From: Prosopocoilus inquinatus
Taxonomy: Eukaryota; Arthropoda; Insecta; Coleoptera; Lucanidae
Assembly: GCA_036172665.1 (NCBI GenBank)
Contig: CM069870.1
Coordinates: 61,504,212 to 61,568,211 of the forward strand
Direction: 5' to 3'
DNA: 64,000 nt
How positions within the stretch are numbered: position 1 is the first letter of the stretch; every line of letters starts with the position of its first letter. Below the pieces are notes generated by a model. It ran no database searches, was not told the DNA's origin, and saw nothing but the letters and a program-made list of their open reading frames with translations. Made by a program: the position numbers and the translations under genes. Shown here piece after piece: positions 23,870-36,700 of this stretch.

Positions 23870-24965
23870 TTGGCTATTGCCGAATAATATCGTAACATCG
23901 GCAAGCAGTAATCAGGAATTGAGGAATGTAACAAAGTGGTTCAAAGAAAATGATCGGGAGGTAGAATTGATCATAAATGAATGAAAAACGAAGTTTATGT
24001 CTTGGGCACATGAGGAATACAGAGTTGGGCAACACTTGACCATGAAAGTAATAAAGGGAAGACGCATAAATTTGAAGATGTGGAACAATTTAAATACATG
24101 GGAACTATGATCACTAACAAACCGGAAGTCAAGATGCATTTAATTGAGTTCTGAGAGAAAACTTCGGTCCAGAAATGCAAAGGTGCGGTCATTAGGCCAA
24201 TAATGTTGCGTGGGAGCGAGGTATGGACTTTAAGTAAAATGGAGGGAGATATGTTGAATGTCTGGAAACGAAAAGTCCTTCGCAATATCTTTGGCGAAAA
24301 GAAGATAGAAGGTGGATGGGAGCGTAAACCAAATAACGAGCCAAAGGAGCTACACACATAAAAAAAAATTGTGATTAATTGTAATTTGCCTAGTCGGTTC
24401 TAAATGTGGATTTTGTTTTGCCTTAAAAATTGTTAATCCTTTTCTAATTTGGCATTATTGTTGTCTTTTCCCAACTAAATTGTGACTAAAAGTGAGTGTT
24501 TACTCCAACAAGGATAAACTCTACTCCTGCTTTTACATGGTGAACATCGTAACTCCGTCTTTTTATCTCCACAAACGGATGGACATGAGGGAATACCAAA
24601 AAAGTGTTCCCTGGCGTCCAAAAAATGTTAGAATTAACTTCGTATTTTTATCAGTGTAAAAGGTGTATTGGAGCGTAAATCAAACAACGAACTAAAGGAG
24701 CTAGAAGGTGGATGGGAGTGTAGATCAAACAACGAACTAAAAGACGTGTATAAAGAACCAGGTTCCCAAGAGCGCAAAGATTGCGTTGGTTAGGCCATAA
24801 AACTGGGTTGACCCATAGTAGAGTCCAGAAAACAATATTAGAACAAAGAATATGAAGAAGAAAAAAGAGGAAGACCAAAACTGAGACGGAAATCTGAAAC
24901 TGAGAAGGATGTATGGAATTGGAAAAACAAATGGAAATTAGGAATTAGAAGGAAATAGGACCAGA
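23870..24965 (+). mobile_element. RTE/craniate-type LINE remnant, split by an insertion
   Basis: The plus strand shows reverse-transcriptase C-terminal residues: VEQFKYMGTMITN (in a shifted frame), RPIMLRGSEVWTLSK, MLNVWKRKVLRNIFGEKKIEGGWERK (24250-24330, read in pieces), then NNELKELY. After about 300 bp of unrelated DNA (24358-24660) the same NNELKx(L/V)Y segment returns and continues to a basic tail (KRGRPKLRRK). The duplication of this short segment around the insert and the several stops show decay. Confidence 0.65.
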
Positions 24966-25029
24966 TGCGGAAATATTATGAACCAAGCCATGAGCCTTTT
25001 AGAATCGTGGTCCTAAAATAAAATATATA

Positions 25030-26531
25030 CACTTCTGGACAAAATTAACGCATCACTTATTTTTTTTTAATAACTCAGATTAGAATGACTTTTGACGAAC
25101 TATTTTTTTTACAAGTAAACTGTTCACTTCCGCTGTTGTTTTTGTCACGGTTATCCTAAGTTTGTTGTGTACCTTTAGAATTTGCAATCTTCTTTTTAAG
25201 TGATTCCTAACTTGGGGACTTTTCGTAATTCGATTCGAAATCTTCTTCCGATTGTAAGTTAACTTTACTTATCATGATTTTTGTTATGAATTCATCATTT
25301 ATGGATACCCTAGAGTACAAAAATGAATCGAGCCAGAAATATATCAGTGGAAGAAGCGGTACAAGCGGTAACTCTTTTGGGTGAGGGATACTCAATGCAT
25401 TAGATTGAGCTAATCGGCTAGGAAGACATCATTCCAGCGTTAGTCGCATGGTGTGCCGCTTCAACGAGAGTGGATCTCACACACGAAGACGAGGACAAGG
25501 TCGAAAACGGTCTACAATTGCAAAGGATGATTGGTTGATTAGGCATTGCGCTTTGAGAAACAGGCTACACTACAAAATGAGTTTAGAAATGTACGCAATG
25601 TTGTAACATCGTCTGTAAATGTCAGAAGACGTTTATAGGAAGCTGGGGTGACTCGCAGAAGGTCGGGAAAAAAACAATTCCTAACTACGGAACACAAAGT
25701 TCGAAGACTGCAGATTGCCCGAAATCATCAATGTTGGACTAGTGGTGATTGGATTCACCGATGAAACCAGGGTGAGCCTAAAATCTGAGGATGAACGTGA
25801 ACATGTCTGGCGAAGATTTGGAGAAAGATTTTCGAGTTGCAATCTCTCCCAAAAAAAAATTGGTGGCGGTTGGGTAATGTTCTGGGGAGGGATTTGCTTC
25901 AACGGTCCCACAGAGTTAGTCTCTGTATGTGTGAGGTCTACGAATGCTGTTTATCTGGAATGCATTGTACCATTCGCTGCCTTTATTGGACCAGATTTCC
26001 TGTTAATATCTCATCCTATTCGTGAATAGGAATATGAATTGGTTTGGAAATTAATCTCCTCTCATTGTTGGTGGAATGTTCGGATTTAAATTCCATCGAA
26101 CATTTATGGGACACCCTAAAAGGAAAGGTCCGATGTCGTACACTTGCACCTATCTAATTGGTAAATGCAACGCTTAAAGAATGGGAGAATGTTCCTCGAG
26201 GTTTGATTGGAAATTTAATCTCAAGCATGTCAAGGCGTATGGAAGCAGTAATTAGGAGGCAGAGTTGGGCATACATGATATTAACATGGCGTTGAATATT
26301 CAAATTTCAGTTTTTACGATTTTTTCCGGTCTTACAATTTGACCATTTTGAAGCAGGGAAAAAATCTGAAGTCATAAACCAAAGATTCGAAGTCAAAAAT
26401 GTTTGGAGTTGACGTCATGTTATAATACTAGTTTAATTTATGAGTTTTAACGTAGTTTTGGGTTGATTTTGATTTCTATATTGAAATTAAGTACGTTTAA
26501 TAAAGTGGTGAGTTAATTTTGTCCAGGAGTT
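25030..26531 (+). mobile_element. Tc1-like DNA transposon, decayed
   Basis: Inverted ends (ctggacaaaattaac on the left, gttaattttgtccag on the right) are flanked by TA at 25028-25029 and 26532-26533. The interior, in several frames, encodes a Tc1-type transposase: a start near 25324 (MNRARNISVEEAVQAV), the first aspartate in FTDETRVSLKSEDEREHVWR (25756-25815), GGGWVMFWGG (25861-25890), and the late glutamate in NSIEHLWDTLKG (about 26087-26122). Stops and shifts occur throughout the N-terminal half. It was a DDE element of the IS630-Tc1-mariner superfamily and is now inactive. Confidence 0.82.
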
Positions 26532-27644
26532 TATTATGAAAGAACAAACTTTCTTTTAATTTAAAGAATGAGTTAAATAAGGCCAAAAATCTGGAAAAAA
26601 GATGGAAAATACCATTAATATATAGTTAATTTGGGTTTACAAAACAAAAATAAATTAGAAAAAAAAACCTAGGGGCAAGATGTAAAAGTTTACATAAATA
26701 GTATAAAATTTGCAAATAAAAATATTAATAAAACATTGTTTACAATCTACTATTCTACTAAATATGTTTCAAGTCTTCAAAAAATGTTTACGAGTTTTCG
26801 ATAGAAAATGAAGAATGAAGTACGTTACCGCTGATAAAAAGAAATTGTTCTTCATGAATACTTGCAAGAGACAACCTGCAACTGGAGAGACCAGAAAAAA
26901 AGTCTGGCCACCATTAAGTTGGTTGGCGCAACGCAAAAGAATTTTTGGAAAGCAACCTTGGATATATTCGCTTAGAAAATCATGAAAATTACTGCTAGGT
27001 TTTGTTAGAGACAGATAACAAGCTAGATGGTTTTGTTTTATAAGATTTTCAAAAATTGATGAGGAATTTGAGTGCCGGTTGGTTAAAGAGGCGGAGGGTT
27101 TGTTTTTGGAAATTAAGAAGAAGTTTTTAATAAACCTATTTAACCATTTAGATACTATTTCTATAAAACAAGAAAAATGTGTCGTCTTTTTATCTTACTT
27201 CAAAATTTCCACCCTGCAAATTTTTTTTTTGGGTATCGGACTTACACCTACTCCTATTTTAGAATAATCAATCATCAACAAGCACATTTCGTTGCTTTAC
27301 TTCGATAATTAAGTTAAAGTATGGCTATTTACGACGTAATTCAAAACATCCTTGTAGACTTGATGGGGAACAGGGAAAAACGCAATGTACAAATTAGGGG
27401 AGTACCACAAGTTCACTGATTACATGGGTGTAAGTTGATCATCATTTACACAGAATGCAGTGTGTCTTTGGTTAACTATAATTTATTTTGCTAATTGCTA
27501 ATTAATTATGTTCACTCTTATTATCAGCAGTGTTGGTTGGTCATCGATGTTCTACTTCAGGGGGAAATTAATTGTTCTGTAAGTTCTGCGTAGGAATTTT
27601 AATTTTTTTTTTTCACAAGTGTGTGTGAATCTTCTTCCAAAATT
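26532..27644. other. AT-rich 3' flank of the four-cysteine gene
   Basis: A minus-strand AATAAA at 27482-27487, about 160 bp past the stop at 27645, is a plausible poly(A) signal. No other gene seen. Confidence 0.4.
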
Positions 27645-27789
27645 TCAGAGTTCCGTATTTATTGGACATGAAGGATACAGACGTAGGCAATCTCTATTAT
27701 CCTGACCATCCCTTGCTGCCTGCACGTATGTGTAAAAACGGACCACGGCTGGATTACTTGAAGTCGGTTTCTGAAGTTCCGAAGGGTCC
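27645..27789 (-). CDS. terminal coding exon of the four-cysteine gene
   Basis: It completes the split arginine codon (AG|G) and adds 47 residues to the stop, including the second cysteine pair (DCLRLYPSC) and the end CPINTEL. The acceptor is TTTTCAG. Confidence 0.85.
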
Positions 27790-30700
27790 CTGAAAACACA
27801 AAAAAAAATATTATCGCACAAATTAGTTTCTACAACAAATTATTTGATAGTAGTACATTACACATCGAGTAAAAAAATGTCCGAGGGCTACAAAAACATT
27901 CTCTTTAGACTGAGGTGTTTACGTATACTATTTTATTCACGACCGGGAACGAAAATACCACTAAAAACTTTTAGGAATCAAAAATCGTAATAATAAATAT
28001 GAGTGTTTAATTATTTTGGAAAATTAGTAATACATTTTACAACAAAAACTTTCGTTTAAAACGATTTCATTTGTATTTATTAACTGAAAGAAAAAGTCGT
28101 GAAGAAGAACAAGTGCTACAAAAAACACTAAAGACAGCCAGTCAGACGAAGTTAAATTAATTGCCTTCAAGATTCAGAAAAAATACACTAGCCGTAAGTA
28201 AGGATAAAATAAAAATTCACTGGGTCGTTATCACTTTTCCTATTTCCCTAGGGAGGAAATATACTATTTCTGTCACGATTTTCATATCATAGAAATGTTG
28301 TCTACTCCCGGTCGTGAATTTTGAAATGTTTCAAAGTGTAACAACATGTTTATTTATTTTTATATTCATGCATTCAACATTGAGTACAACTTCAAAATTA
28401 ACGACGAAAATGACGCGAGGATTTAATTTGTTTTTTTTTCTTCTCCTTCTTTCCTCGTTAAGAATGTCCCAATTATTTTTGACTGTCCGGTTCCTAAATT
28501 ACCACACACATTTAAATTTATTAAGTGTGTGACCGCGATTTAAGCAAGCTCGAAAGAAAAATAAACGGGCCCGATGCAGGTTTCTTACAGCAAACAACGA
28601 AATGCAGAGATCCTCAAGTCCATGTATAGAGGAGGCGGCAGGCCTCAAGGAAGATCATAATTACGAACTAACTGCAAATAATCCTTACGTCTCCACTTTT
28701 AATCGTGATCAATTGATTGCTGTGTATTCAAAGGAAACGTTACTTCCTGGTGTTCCAAAACCGAGCGCGTAATTCGATGACACCGATTTTTTCTCCTGGG
28801 TTCAACGAGTTTGAATCTAGGAAAAAAAAGGACGAATTTCGGAGTTATTAGAAATGAATTAGAAGTAAGTCAGCTTTGAGAAGTCGTTAAATTATAAATT
28901 ACATATTTGATGTAAGACTGCTGACAACTCGAAGAGGAGCAAGTTTGCGTATTAATTAATTGACCGAGACCTCGTGCTGAAAGAGATAGTGACACATGAA
29001 TATTTGTGAGGAAAGGTTTGACCAAGTGACCTAGAAATTGACGTCGAGTTCCCTCAACTCGTGATCAGCTTGGTGTTGTATATTTAAATTTGTCGTATAA
29101 GCTACGAATTACTTACTGAGGAGAAAATAGAACATTACGACATACGCCTGTGTCAATTGGCATTTTAATTGCTTTTGCTGGAATAATAAATCAGAGACAG
29201 TTAGCTATACAGGGTAATTCAAAATAACTGACCGATCCGTTAACCATAGGTAGTACACGAAAAAACGAAACAAAAAGTCTAATGTGTATAGTTTTTAAGG
29301 TAAAATACATTCAAGATTACACAAATTGATTTCTGGGCACCAGTATAGCTATATTGTGTCACAAGAGCAATGAACCCTTGCAGAATAAACTGAACTCAGG
29401 TAGCAGACTCATGACGAAAGACGTTCTTTTGACGTCATCTAAAGGTGATGTTGAACCGAAAAGATCATTTGGCCATATCGTCACCAATTAATGACGTTTC
29501 TGATACATATAGTTACAATGTTAATATAACTGTCTTTGCTAACGTCTTTTTGTCGTCATTTCTAGGTGATAACCATAGCATACCACAACGTTTCCCAAAC
29601 TTTTAGGTTTCGCGACCCCCTTATGAGCAGTGTTATGATTTACGTCCCCCCTCCCCCTCCCACTGTAGAATTTTGAGCTTGAACGCTGATGTTAAACGAT
29701 TATCAAATACTTGAATGACTCGTCATTACATTTCATAACACATTTGTATTAATGTACGACACTTTCTTTTCTAAAACTTAACATGGGAATATTTACATTG
29801 TATGTTCAAAGTTTAAAGTATATGAACAGTCGCCAGCTTTAAATTTTGGCCGTTACTGTCAATAAAACCATGAAAACGTCCAGAAATTAGAAATTTTCGT
29901 TTGTGTTTTAATTATTTAAGAGACTATTACTGGCATTTAAAACAAGACACAAATCTCGTTAATTTTAATAAAATACAAGTTCGGTGCAAACCTTTGACAA
30001 TTAATGGCGATCAAAATTTATTGCTCGCGACTTTATGTAGGTATATGCAATCTCTTGTAAAAAAATAATATGATAAATTAGTAGCAATTTGCGTTTAATT
30101 TTTTTAAACTGCGCCCCTCTTTGAAGACTTACGCGCCCCCCAGGGGGGCGCGTCTCACAGTTTAGGAAACGCTGGCATACCATATCATAAAATGACTATT
30201 TTAAACCATCCCAGCTAGTAGAGTGACGTCGGAATTACGTCATTTTTAGGTTATTTTACATCAATGATGTCATATATACATAAATGACGTCAATATGACA
30301 CGTATTAATAACGTCGTAAAGGCGACGTCATTATCACGTCAATATAAAGTGATAAAATGTTACTATGTTTTTTTTTCTTGAAAATTATTACTTTAACGAC
30401 ATTTTATGACACGTATTAATAACGTCGTAAAAGCGACGTCATTATCACGTCAATATAAAGTGATAACATATTACTATGTTTTTTTTTCTTGAAAATTATT
30501 ACTTTAACGACATTTTTGGGACTAAACAAAAAGTCTAAATAGAAACTTTGAATACAACTGAAACCAATTATACCAAAATTAATATTAGAATTGCTAAATT
30601 ATGCCAAATAATAACACGTAAATAGTTGTAAATGTAAACACAAGATGGCGGAATTTTAGCTAACTAATGCAGTATGTATGAATACTTAAACATTACTGAA

Positions 30701-33700
30701 AATTTTGAAACGAACGGGATCATCTCAAAGTAATTCTCAACGATCCAGTAAGTCATCATACAGAAATAACTTTTGTGAAAAAGTTGAAGTGATTAAGACG
30801 TCGTTCAGACGTCTTTTGGATGTTAGAATGAGGACATAGTAGTGACAATCATGACGTCATTATAACGTCCTTTTCACGTCACTCAGCTAGCTGGGATTCT
30901 GTACTGTTCAAATGTTGTGGTTAGAATGAACTTTTAAGAAACGATATCAACCGACGCGACGTTCAAGAAACGATTAAGAAAAGTCTTCAAATAATGACAA
31001 CGAAATGTGATCATCAACCAAGGTTTATGAAACGTCTTTAAATGACGTTAAGGAAACGTCATTAAATGGCGTTAAGGAAGCGACATCAACCAACGTTTAT
31101 GAAACGTCTTTAAGTGACGTCATTATGCGAATTATACACGTCAGGCAAACATTATTTATACGTCTTTTTTAAACGTCATTAAGATGATGACTGTAGTTAA
31201 AAGTGACGTGATAAATACATCTTTTTGCTATCTGAGAAACAGTAAAACGTAAATTTCTGCGAACAAGAAAATGTATAATGCACAATTCATTCATTCATTT
31301 GAATTCAAAGGCGATTGATTTGTGATTTGATGCCTACGATAAATTTATTTCTTGCAACCTCGTTCTTGCATGATCTTTACTAATACGCTCCTAAAGGGAC
31401 AGAGACTTATTCTGAATCACCCTGTGTTGTAGTACTCAATACTATAATTATAGTTATACCATTACTGGCTTTCTGATTTCATAAATTACATAATCCAAAA
31501 CTTAAAATCTTCCAAATACAAATGCAAATCATTATAATTACATGATCATCACAATTGACATAAAGTGATGATTCAATTTTCTTCTCCGACGCCTTTCTTC
31601 CTTCCTCCGTCTTCATCGTTTTGTGTTCCATCGAACTGAAGATCATACAACAAAAGTGGTAAAGGAATATCAAAATCCAAAACTCAAAAACCTTCTTAAT
31701 ACAAATCCAAATCAATTGGTTAAACTTATAAAAAATAATTACTTGATAGTCAACTGACATAAAGTCATGATTCAATTTCCTTTTTCATCGCCTTCCTCCT
31801 TCATCCTTCTTCATCGTTGTGTAATCCATCTAACTGAAGAGCATACAAGAAAAGTGGCAAAGGAATATCAAATAAGCGTCGGAGAACCTAATGCAAATGA
31901 AATTTAGATGTTGAGGATATTATCCTGATCTTGACTACCCCAAGAAAACAACCAAGTGTATTCTCTAAGCACCATTTCAATTGATATCTAACAATAATTG
32001 AAAAGAAATGAATCGATGTGTAATTAAACCCACCACTCAGACTTCAAGATGCCGAAACAACCATTAAAGAGAATACGATTTTTAAGAAATCAATTGTTAT
32101 GCTTTTTACATATCAATCGGAACAAGAATAATAATCAGTGAGAAATGCTTACAGAATAGACCTAATGTCTGGTGAATATATGGCAAGAGGAGTCGGAAAG
32201 GAACAGGATTGCAGCGGCAAATGTATCAAGATTTGAATATAACGAAAAAGAAAAAAAAACTGTGTAAACGTAACAAATTTTGAGTTCTTAGGAAACAAAA
32301 TTGTCTACAGCTAATAACAGAAAGAAATGATCAACTCGTCAATCAAGCTCTGGGAAGAAGGAATAGATCAAATAACCCAATTAAGAGTTCAAAATACCAC
32401 AACCCTAACAAGAATGTATTGTGGATGAAAGAGATGAAAGAGAAAAGGAAGATAAAGAAAGAAGATATAATGAAAGAAAGTTTAAAAAAATGGCAAGTAA
32501 TACGAAGGAATCGAGGATATAGATTTGTGGAGATATTACACCGTCGTAAAACCTGAGGAGTTTCAAGTAATGATAAGTGGACAAGAAAAGAAGGAAAGGA
32601 TAACCAAATAAGAAAGGTGAAATTGACGGTAAAAGATGTAAAATAATGGAAGACTTGCAATAGCGGATAGATGTAAATAAGAGGAATGAATAAAAATACA
32701 AACCTTTTCAAAGAAATACCCTGGTCTAAACTGAACACAAGGATATTGAGGAAAAAATAGAAAATAAAATAGAGAAAAAAATTAGAAAACAATTTGAATC
32801 TGATTCAGGTGCTGACTGCTTCTGGAATTAAGCTTCTATGAACCGATACAACCGGTGGATGGCTTATTTAAAATTTTACTCGGTCGTAGAAATCATTTCA
32901 AAAGAAAAAAAATTCGTCTTCTTTTTCCTTTATTTTCTTTTTCTTATTTTTATTTCTTTATATTAGTTTTATGCAGTTTCTTTCCAGTAAAACTTTCTTC
33001 TCTTCTTAGCCCATGTTCTTTTTGGTTTTCATTTTCTATTTTATTCAACTTATTCAAAATGGTTGTTTGAACTATTTTTTTATTTTTCATTTTATTTAGC
33101 GATTTTTTTTTCAATTTTCAGGACTATTTAAAAAGTTTTTTTTTCAACCTTTCAATTAGTCTTTCTGCACAAAAATTTTGATTCCATTTTTTGTTGGGTG
33201 TTTACGACTTTCCAATTTTTGTATTCTGCTGTTTTGTTGTATATTGTTTTCAAGGTAGTAGCTTTAGTTCTTTGCTTGCCTCCATCTTTTCTCTAATCAC
33301 TGCCGAGGATTTCAGAATTCATTCTGATCTTCATTGGTTCCTTTTTTCTAACATGTTATTTGTAAATAGCGTTACTTTTACGTTACGTCTACTTAATTCA
33401 TTTATTTTAGATTACTTTGAAAGTTATTGGCATTAAAATAATCTACAATCTAATCTTTCTTGTTAGTGATCGACTTTAATGTTCCAATTAGTTTTCATTT
33501 ACTCTATCCAACTGATTCTGTAGCTGGACAATCCTCCCATTCTTTAACATATTCCGTTCTTTTTCTATATTTACGTTTTCGTTGTTGGTAGTTTATTGAG
33601 AACTTTGTAGTATTTTATTCAATCTGAATGTCAGGTGTGTTTTTTTTTCTATTTCCTATATTTACTCTGTAAGAAATTGAATTACATAACTGATAGTAAA

Positions 33701-36700
33701 TCTTCCTTATCTTTACCTTGTAGGAAACGTGCATTTGAAGGTTAATAATCAATGGCGGCTTTAGGGGCGGGCGAGCCAGGAAAGGAAATTGGAAGCTGAT
33801 TCAGTCAAAAAGAAAACAGAAATTTGCCCTTAACAAACCGTACTAAGAAAAAAAATATTTTACACCTGCTCTTATTCCTAGAGTAACATCTGTTGTATGA
33901 GGACTAGATTTTATGGTATACAATAATATTGTGTCCTTCCTAACATTCAATTTTTTGGAATTACTTAGTCCCCTCTCCAGGACATGAAAAAAACGTCCGA
34001 AATGTAATTGAAATTACAATAAAAAAGGCAATTAATTGTCAAAATTATCAAAACTTAAGAATTAAAAATTTAAAAAATTAGCGGAAATTTTGATAGAACA
34101 CGATTGATTGTTTTTGGAACAATTGCTGTGGTTTGATCAAAGTTTCAAACGTCACAAAAATTGATTGTATTTGAAGGCAGAAGCCTTTGCATTTTTTAGG
34201 AACAAAAAAAATCACCACGGATATGAAACCAAAAAACCAATGAAAGAAAAATTGAAATCATACAGGGTTTCCCAAATAGGAACTGAATTATTTCATCGGC
34301 GCAATCACAAATTGACATATCACTTACTTTATTTTCTTTGATTTAGTTTTTAATAAAGAGAACGGCAACAGAATGTTGGAGTAGTTTATTTAAATAAAAG
34401 GTACTGTAGAGTAAGAGGGGCCCATTAACATGTTCTCTCCAAGGCTGGCATCCCTAGACAAAGTAAAATGCCATAAAAAAATAATAAGATATTTTGTTTA
34501 AATTTATTTATTTATTTTTGTTAAAGAGGGAAGCGCAAGGTAACGAAGGGAAAACGAGTGGGGGGGGGGGGCTATAATATTTTCTGTTTTATTTTTTTTG
34601 GATAATTTTTTTCGAAAATATGGAGGAGTATTTTCTTTTTTTTTTGAAAAAAAAAATACTTTAACGTGAATAGTTTTTTTCAGCGAGAAAAACTCTTTTA
34701 AAACATTTCCCCCGCAGCAAATAAAATCACACGATGCGCAACACACGTTCTTGTAGTCCCCTCTGTTGAACACTTTTCTTTTTGAAATATAAAAGTAGTG
34801 ACAAGAAAAAATGAAAAAATACAGGAGCTTCCGACCAAGCCAAATCTATATTGAGGCTAATTATCCTTCATGCCCTGAAGTCCCCCATACTAGGGGAAAT
34901 TTTTCTTTCTTGTTTGAAAACCAATACTCGAGAGTAAGTATATTTTACAACGAGAAAAAATTAATAAGTACAGAAGCAGACGAAACCCAAAATAAAAATA
35001 AAATGTCATGTCCTTGTGCCCCCTTCGATCAACACAAAACCCATTTTCTGAAAGAAAATAGGAGCGACGTGAAATTCAGAAACGTGAAAAAAATTCGCAA
35101 AAGCTAATTTTAAATTAAAGCCAATTTCATTCGTGTCCTCGAAGCTGCCGCCTCCCTCTTTTTTTCGGTGAAGTAGTGTTTCAGAGTGAGAAAAAAATTG
35201 AAAAAATGTTACTTTTTTCTTTCTAAGTCATATTTTTTACAATACTTTACTTCTTTATTTGCGTAGTTACATTTTTATTTCACATTTTCAATTAACAACA
35301 TAATTTAGAACTTGAAGCGTCAAATATCAGTCACGGATTTCTTGCAAAATTATTTTATTGCTTCGTTATTTTTTAATTTATTTAGTATTTTCTTTATAAT
35401 ACAAACAGTACAAATATTTTCCCAAAACGGCCCCGCAAAAATTTTCAACCCGGGCCATCACTATTAAGGATATCTCCCTTCATATTATTTAAATAATTTA
35501 AAACGTTCTCGTTTTCAGTTTCTAAACATGTTTCTACTTTACTTGAACCTATTTTTTTTCTAATATTTTGTTTATGTTTCAATTCAATCCTTTTTTTTTT
35601 GAATAGTTTTCTCTGCGAAAAGTTTCGCTGTTAAAGCTTCTGCATTATTGTAGTACTTTCGATTGACTGCACTAGTGAACACTCAAAATATTTTGTTTTT
35701 ATTACATGAGGATAAAACAAGACGCAAATACTTTGAGTGCAAATAATGCAGGTGAACCAAGAACGCTATTAGTAATGCACGGATTCAGGTGAATTTTTAC
35801 ATGATAAGTCACGGTAGGTATGTTCGACTGAAAAGATCAACTTTAAAAAAAGTGCCTAATTTGTGTTGTAGGTCTAATAAAACTAAACCCTGAGATTATA
35901 TTGCGGACTCGGATTAGAATTACGTCCATTTTTGTTCCTTTATTTTTGTTTTACTGTGAAAGTAGTACGAAATTTGATGAAGCAAGATCATTGCTCATCA
36001 TTTAATGAAATCATTAGAGAGCTGTCGATCTTTTATAATTATAATCGTTCTTATGCGTTGTAAAAAATGCAGTTTAGTAATTCTATGGATACGGAAGAAA
36101 ATTAGGACTTCGATATACTGTCAAGTTCTCAAACATATTGTCGCACATGTTGATTGGCGCTGCTGCTTATTTAATATGTGGGCCAGCGCAAAGATCAAAG
36201 GTTCAATACACTTTTTATTTATGTAGGTCGTTTCCTCCGAATTCGGTGTCAGAAATGCGCAAGAAAATGTAGGAGGAGATCTATTCTGCATGGTTGATGC
36301 AACGGAAGTCCATTAGCATAAATATCTTGTGGCATGGTTGCTCATCTTTAACGATTTTGGCTTTGCGTGAGCGAGAGCATTTTGATTTCGTGATGAAGCC
36401 GGTGACTCCCCCATTTGTTAATAATATTCTTTTCGACCTACAATAACGCGCGTTAGAACACGATTATGACGATGCCGGTCCCAAAACTACTGGAACATAA
36501 ACAATTCCAGTATCCGACATGATTATGTTAATTTAATAACAGGCGGTTTCTCTTTTAAAATGATTGTAATACGTTGGAAAAAGTCGCCCACAAACTACAG
36601 AAAGAATTTCAACTAAACACTTACCTGCTTAATTCAGCCGAAAGCAAATTACTATGCGGACTGTACTTGGTCGGATTTTTGTACATGCTGCATATCACCC

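Larger units (their letters stand above)
29210..31424. mobile_element. composite TIR element rich in ACGTC motifs
   Basis: The left end acagggtaattcaaaataa and the reverse complement of the right end (acagggtgattcagaataa) match with two mismatches. Between them are many ACGTC/GACGT motifs, plus a nested hAT-type MITE (29586-30174) and a second TIR element (30209-30896). No transposase frame is present. A similar single end lies near 11045. Target duplication unclear, so the outer boundary is tentative. Confidence 0.55.
27790..36624 (-). other. 8.8-kb intron of the four-cysteine gene
   Basis: Filled with repeats described separately: the TIR element at 27936-28318, the composite at 29210-31424 and the tandem repeat at 31490-31885. 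From 32170 to 32800 there are plus-strand traces that might be an old LINE (FEFLGNKI near 32280). From 32870 to 36570 the sequence is AT-rich with long T- and A-runs and nothing I can name. Confidence 0.7.

Noticed and set aside
32343..32792. 149-codon minus-strand frame rich in Phe, Ile and Leu
   Set aside because: It is the antisense of an A-rich stretch, and the hydrophobic composition follows from T-richness alone.
34811..35107. 98-codon plus-strand frame
   Set aside because: Lysine- and asparagine-rich frame in AT-rich DNA with no recognised family or splice context.
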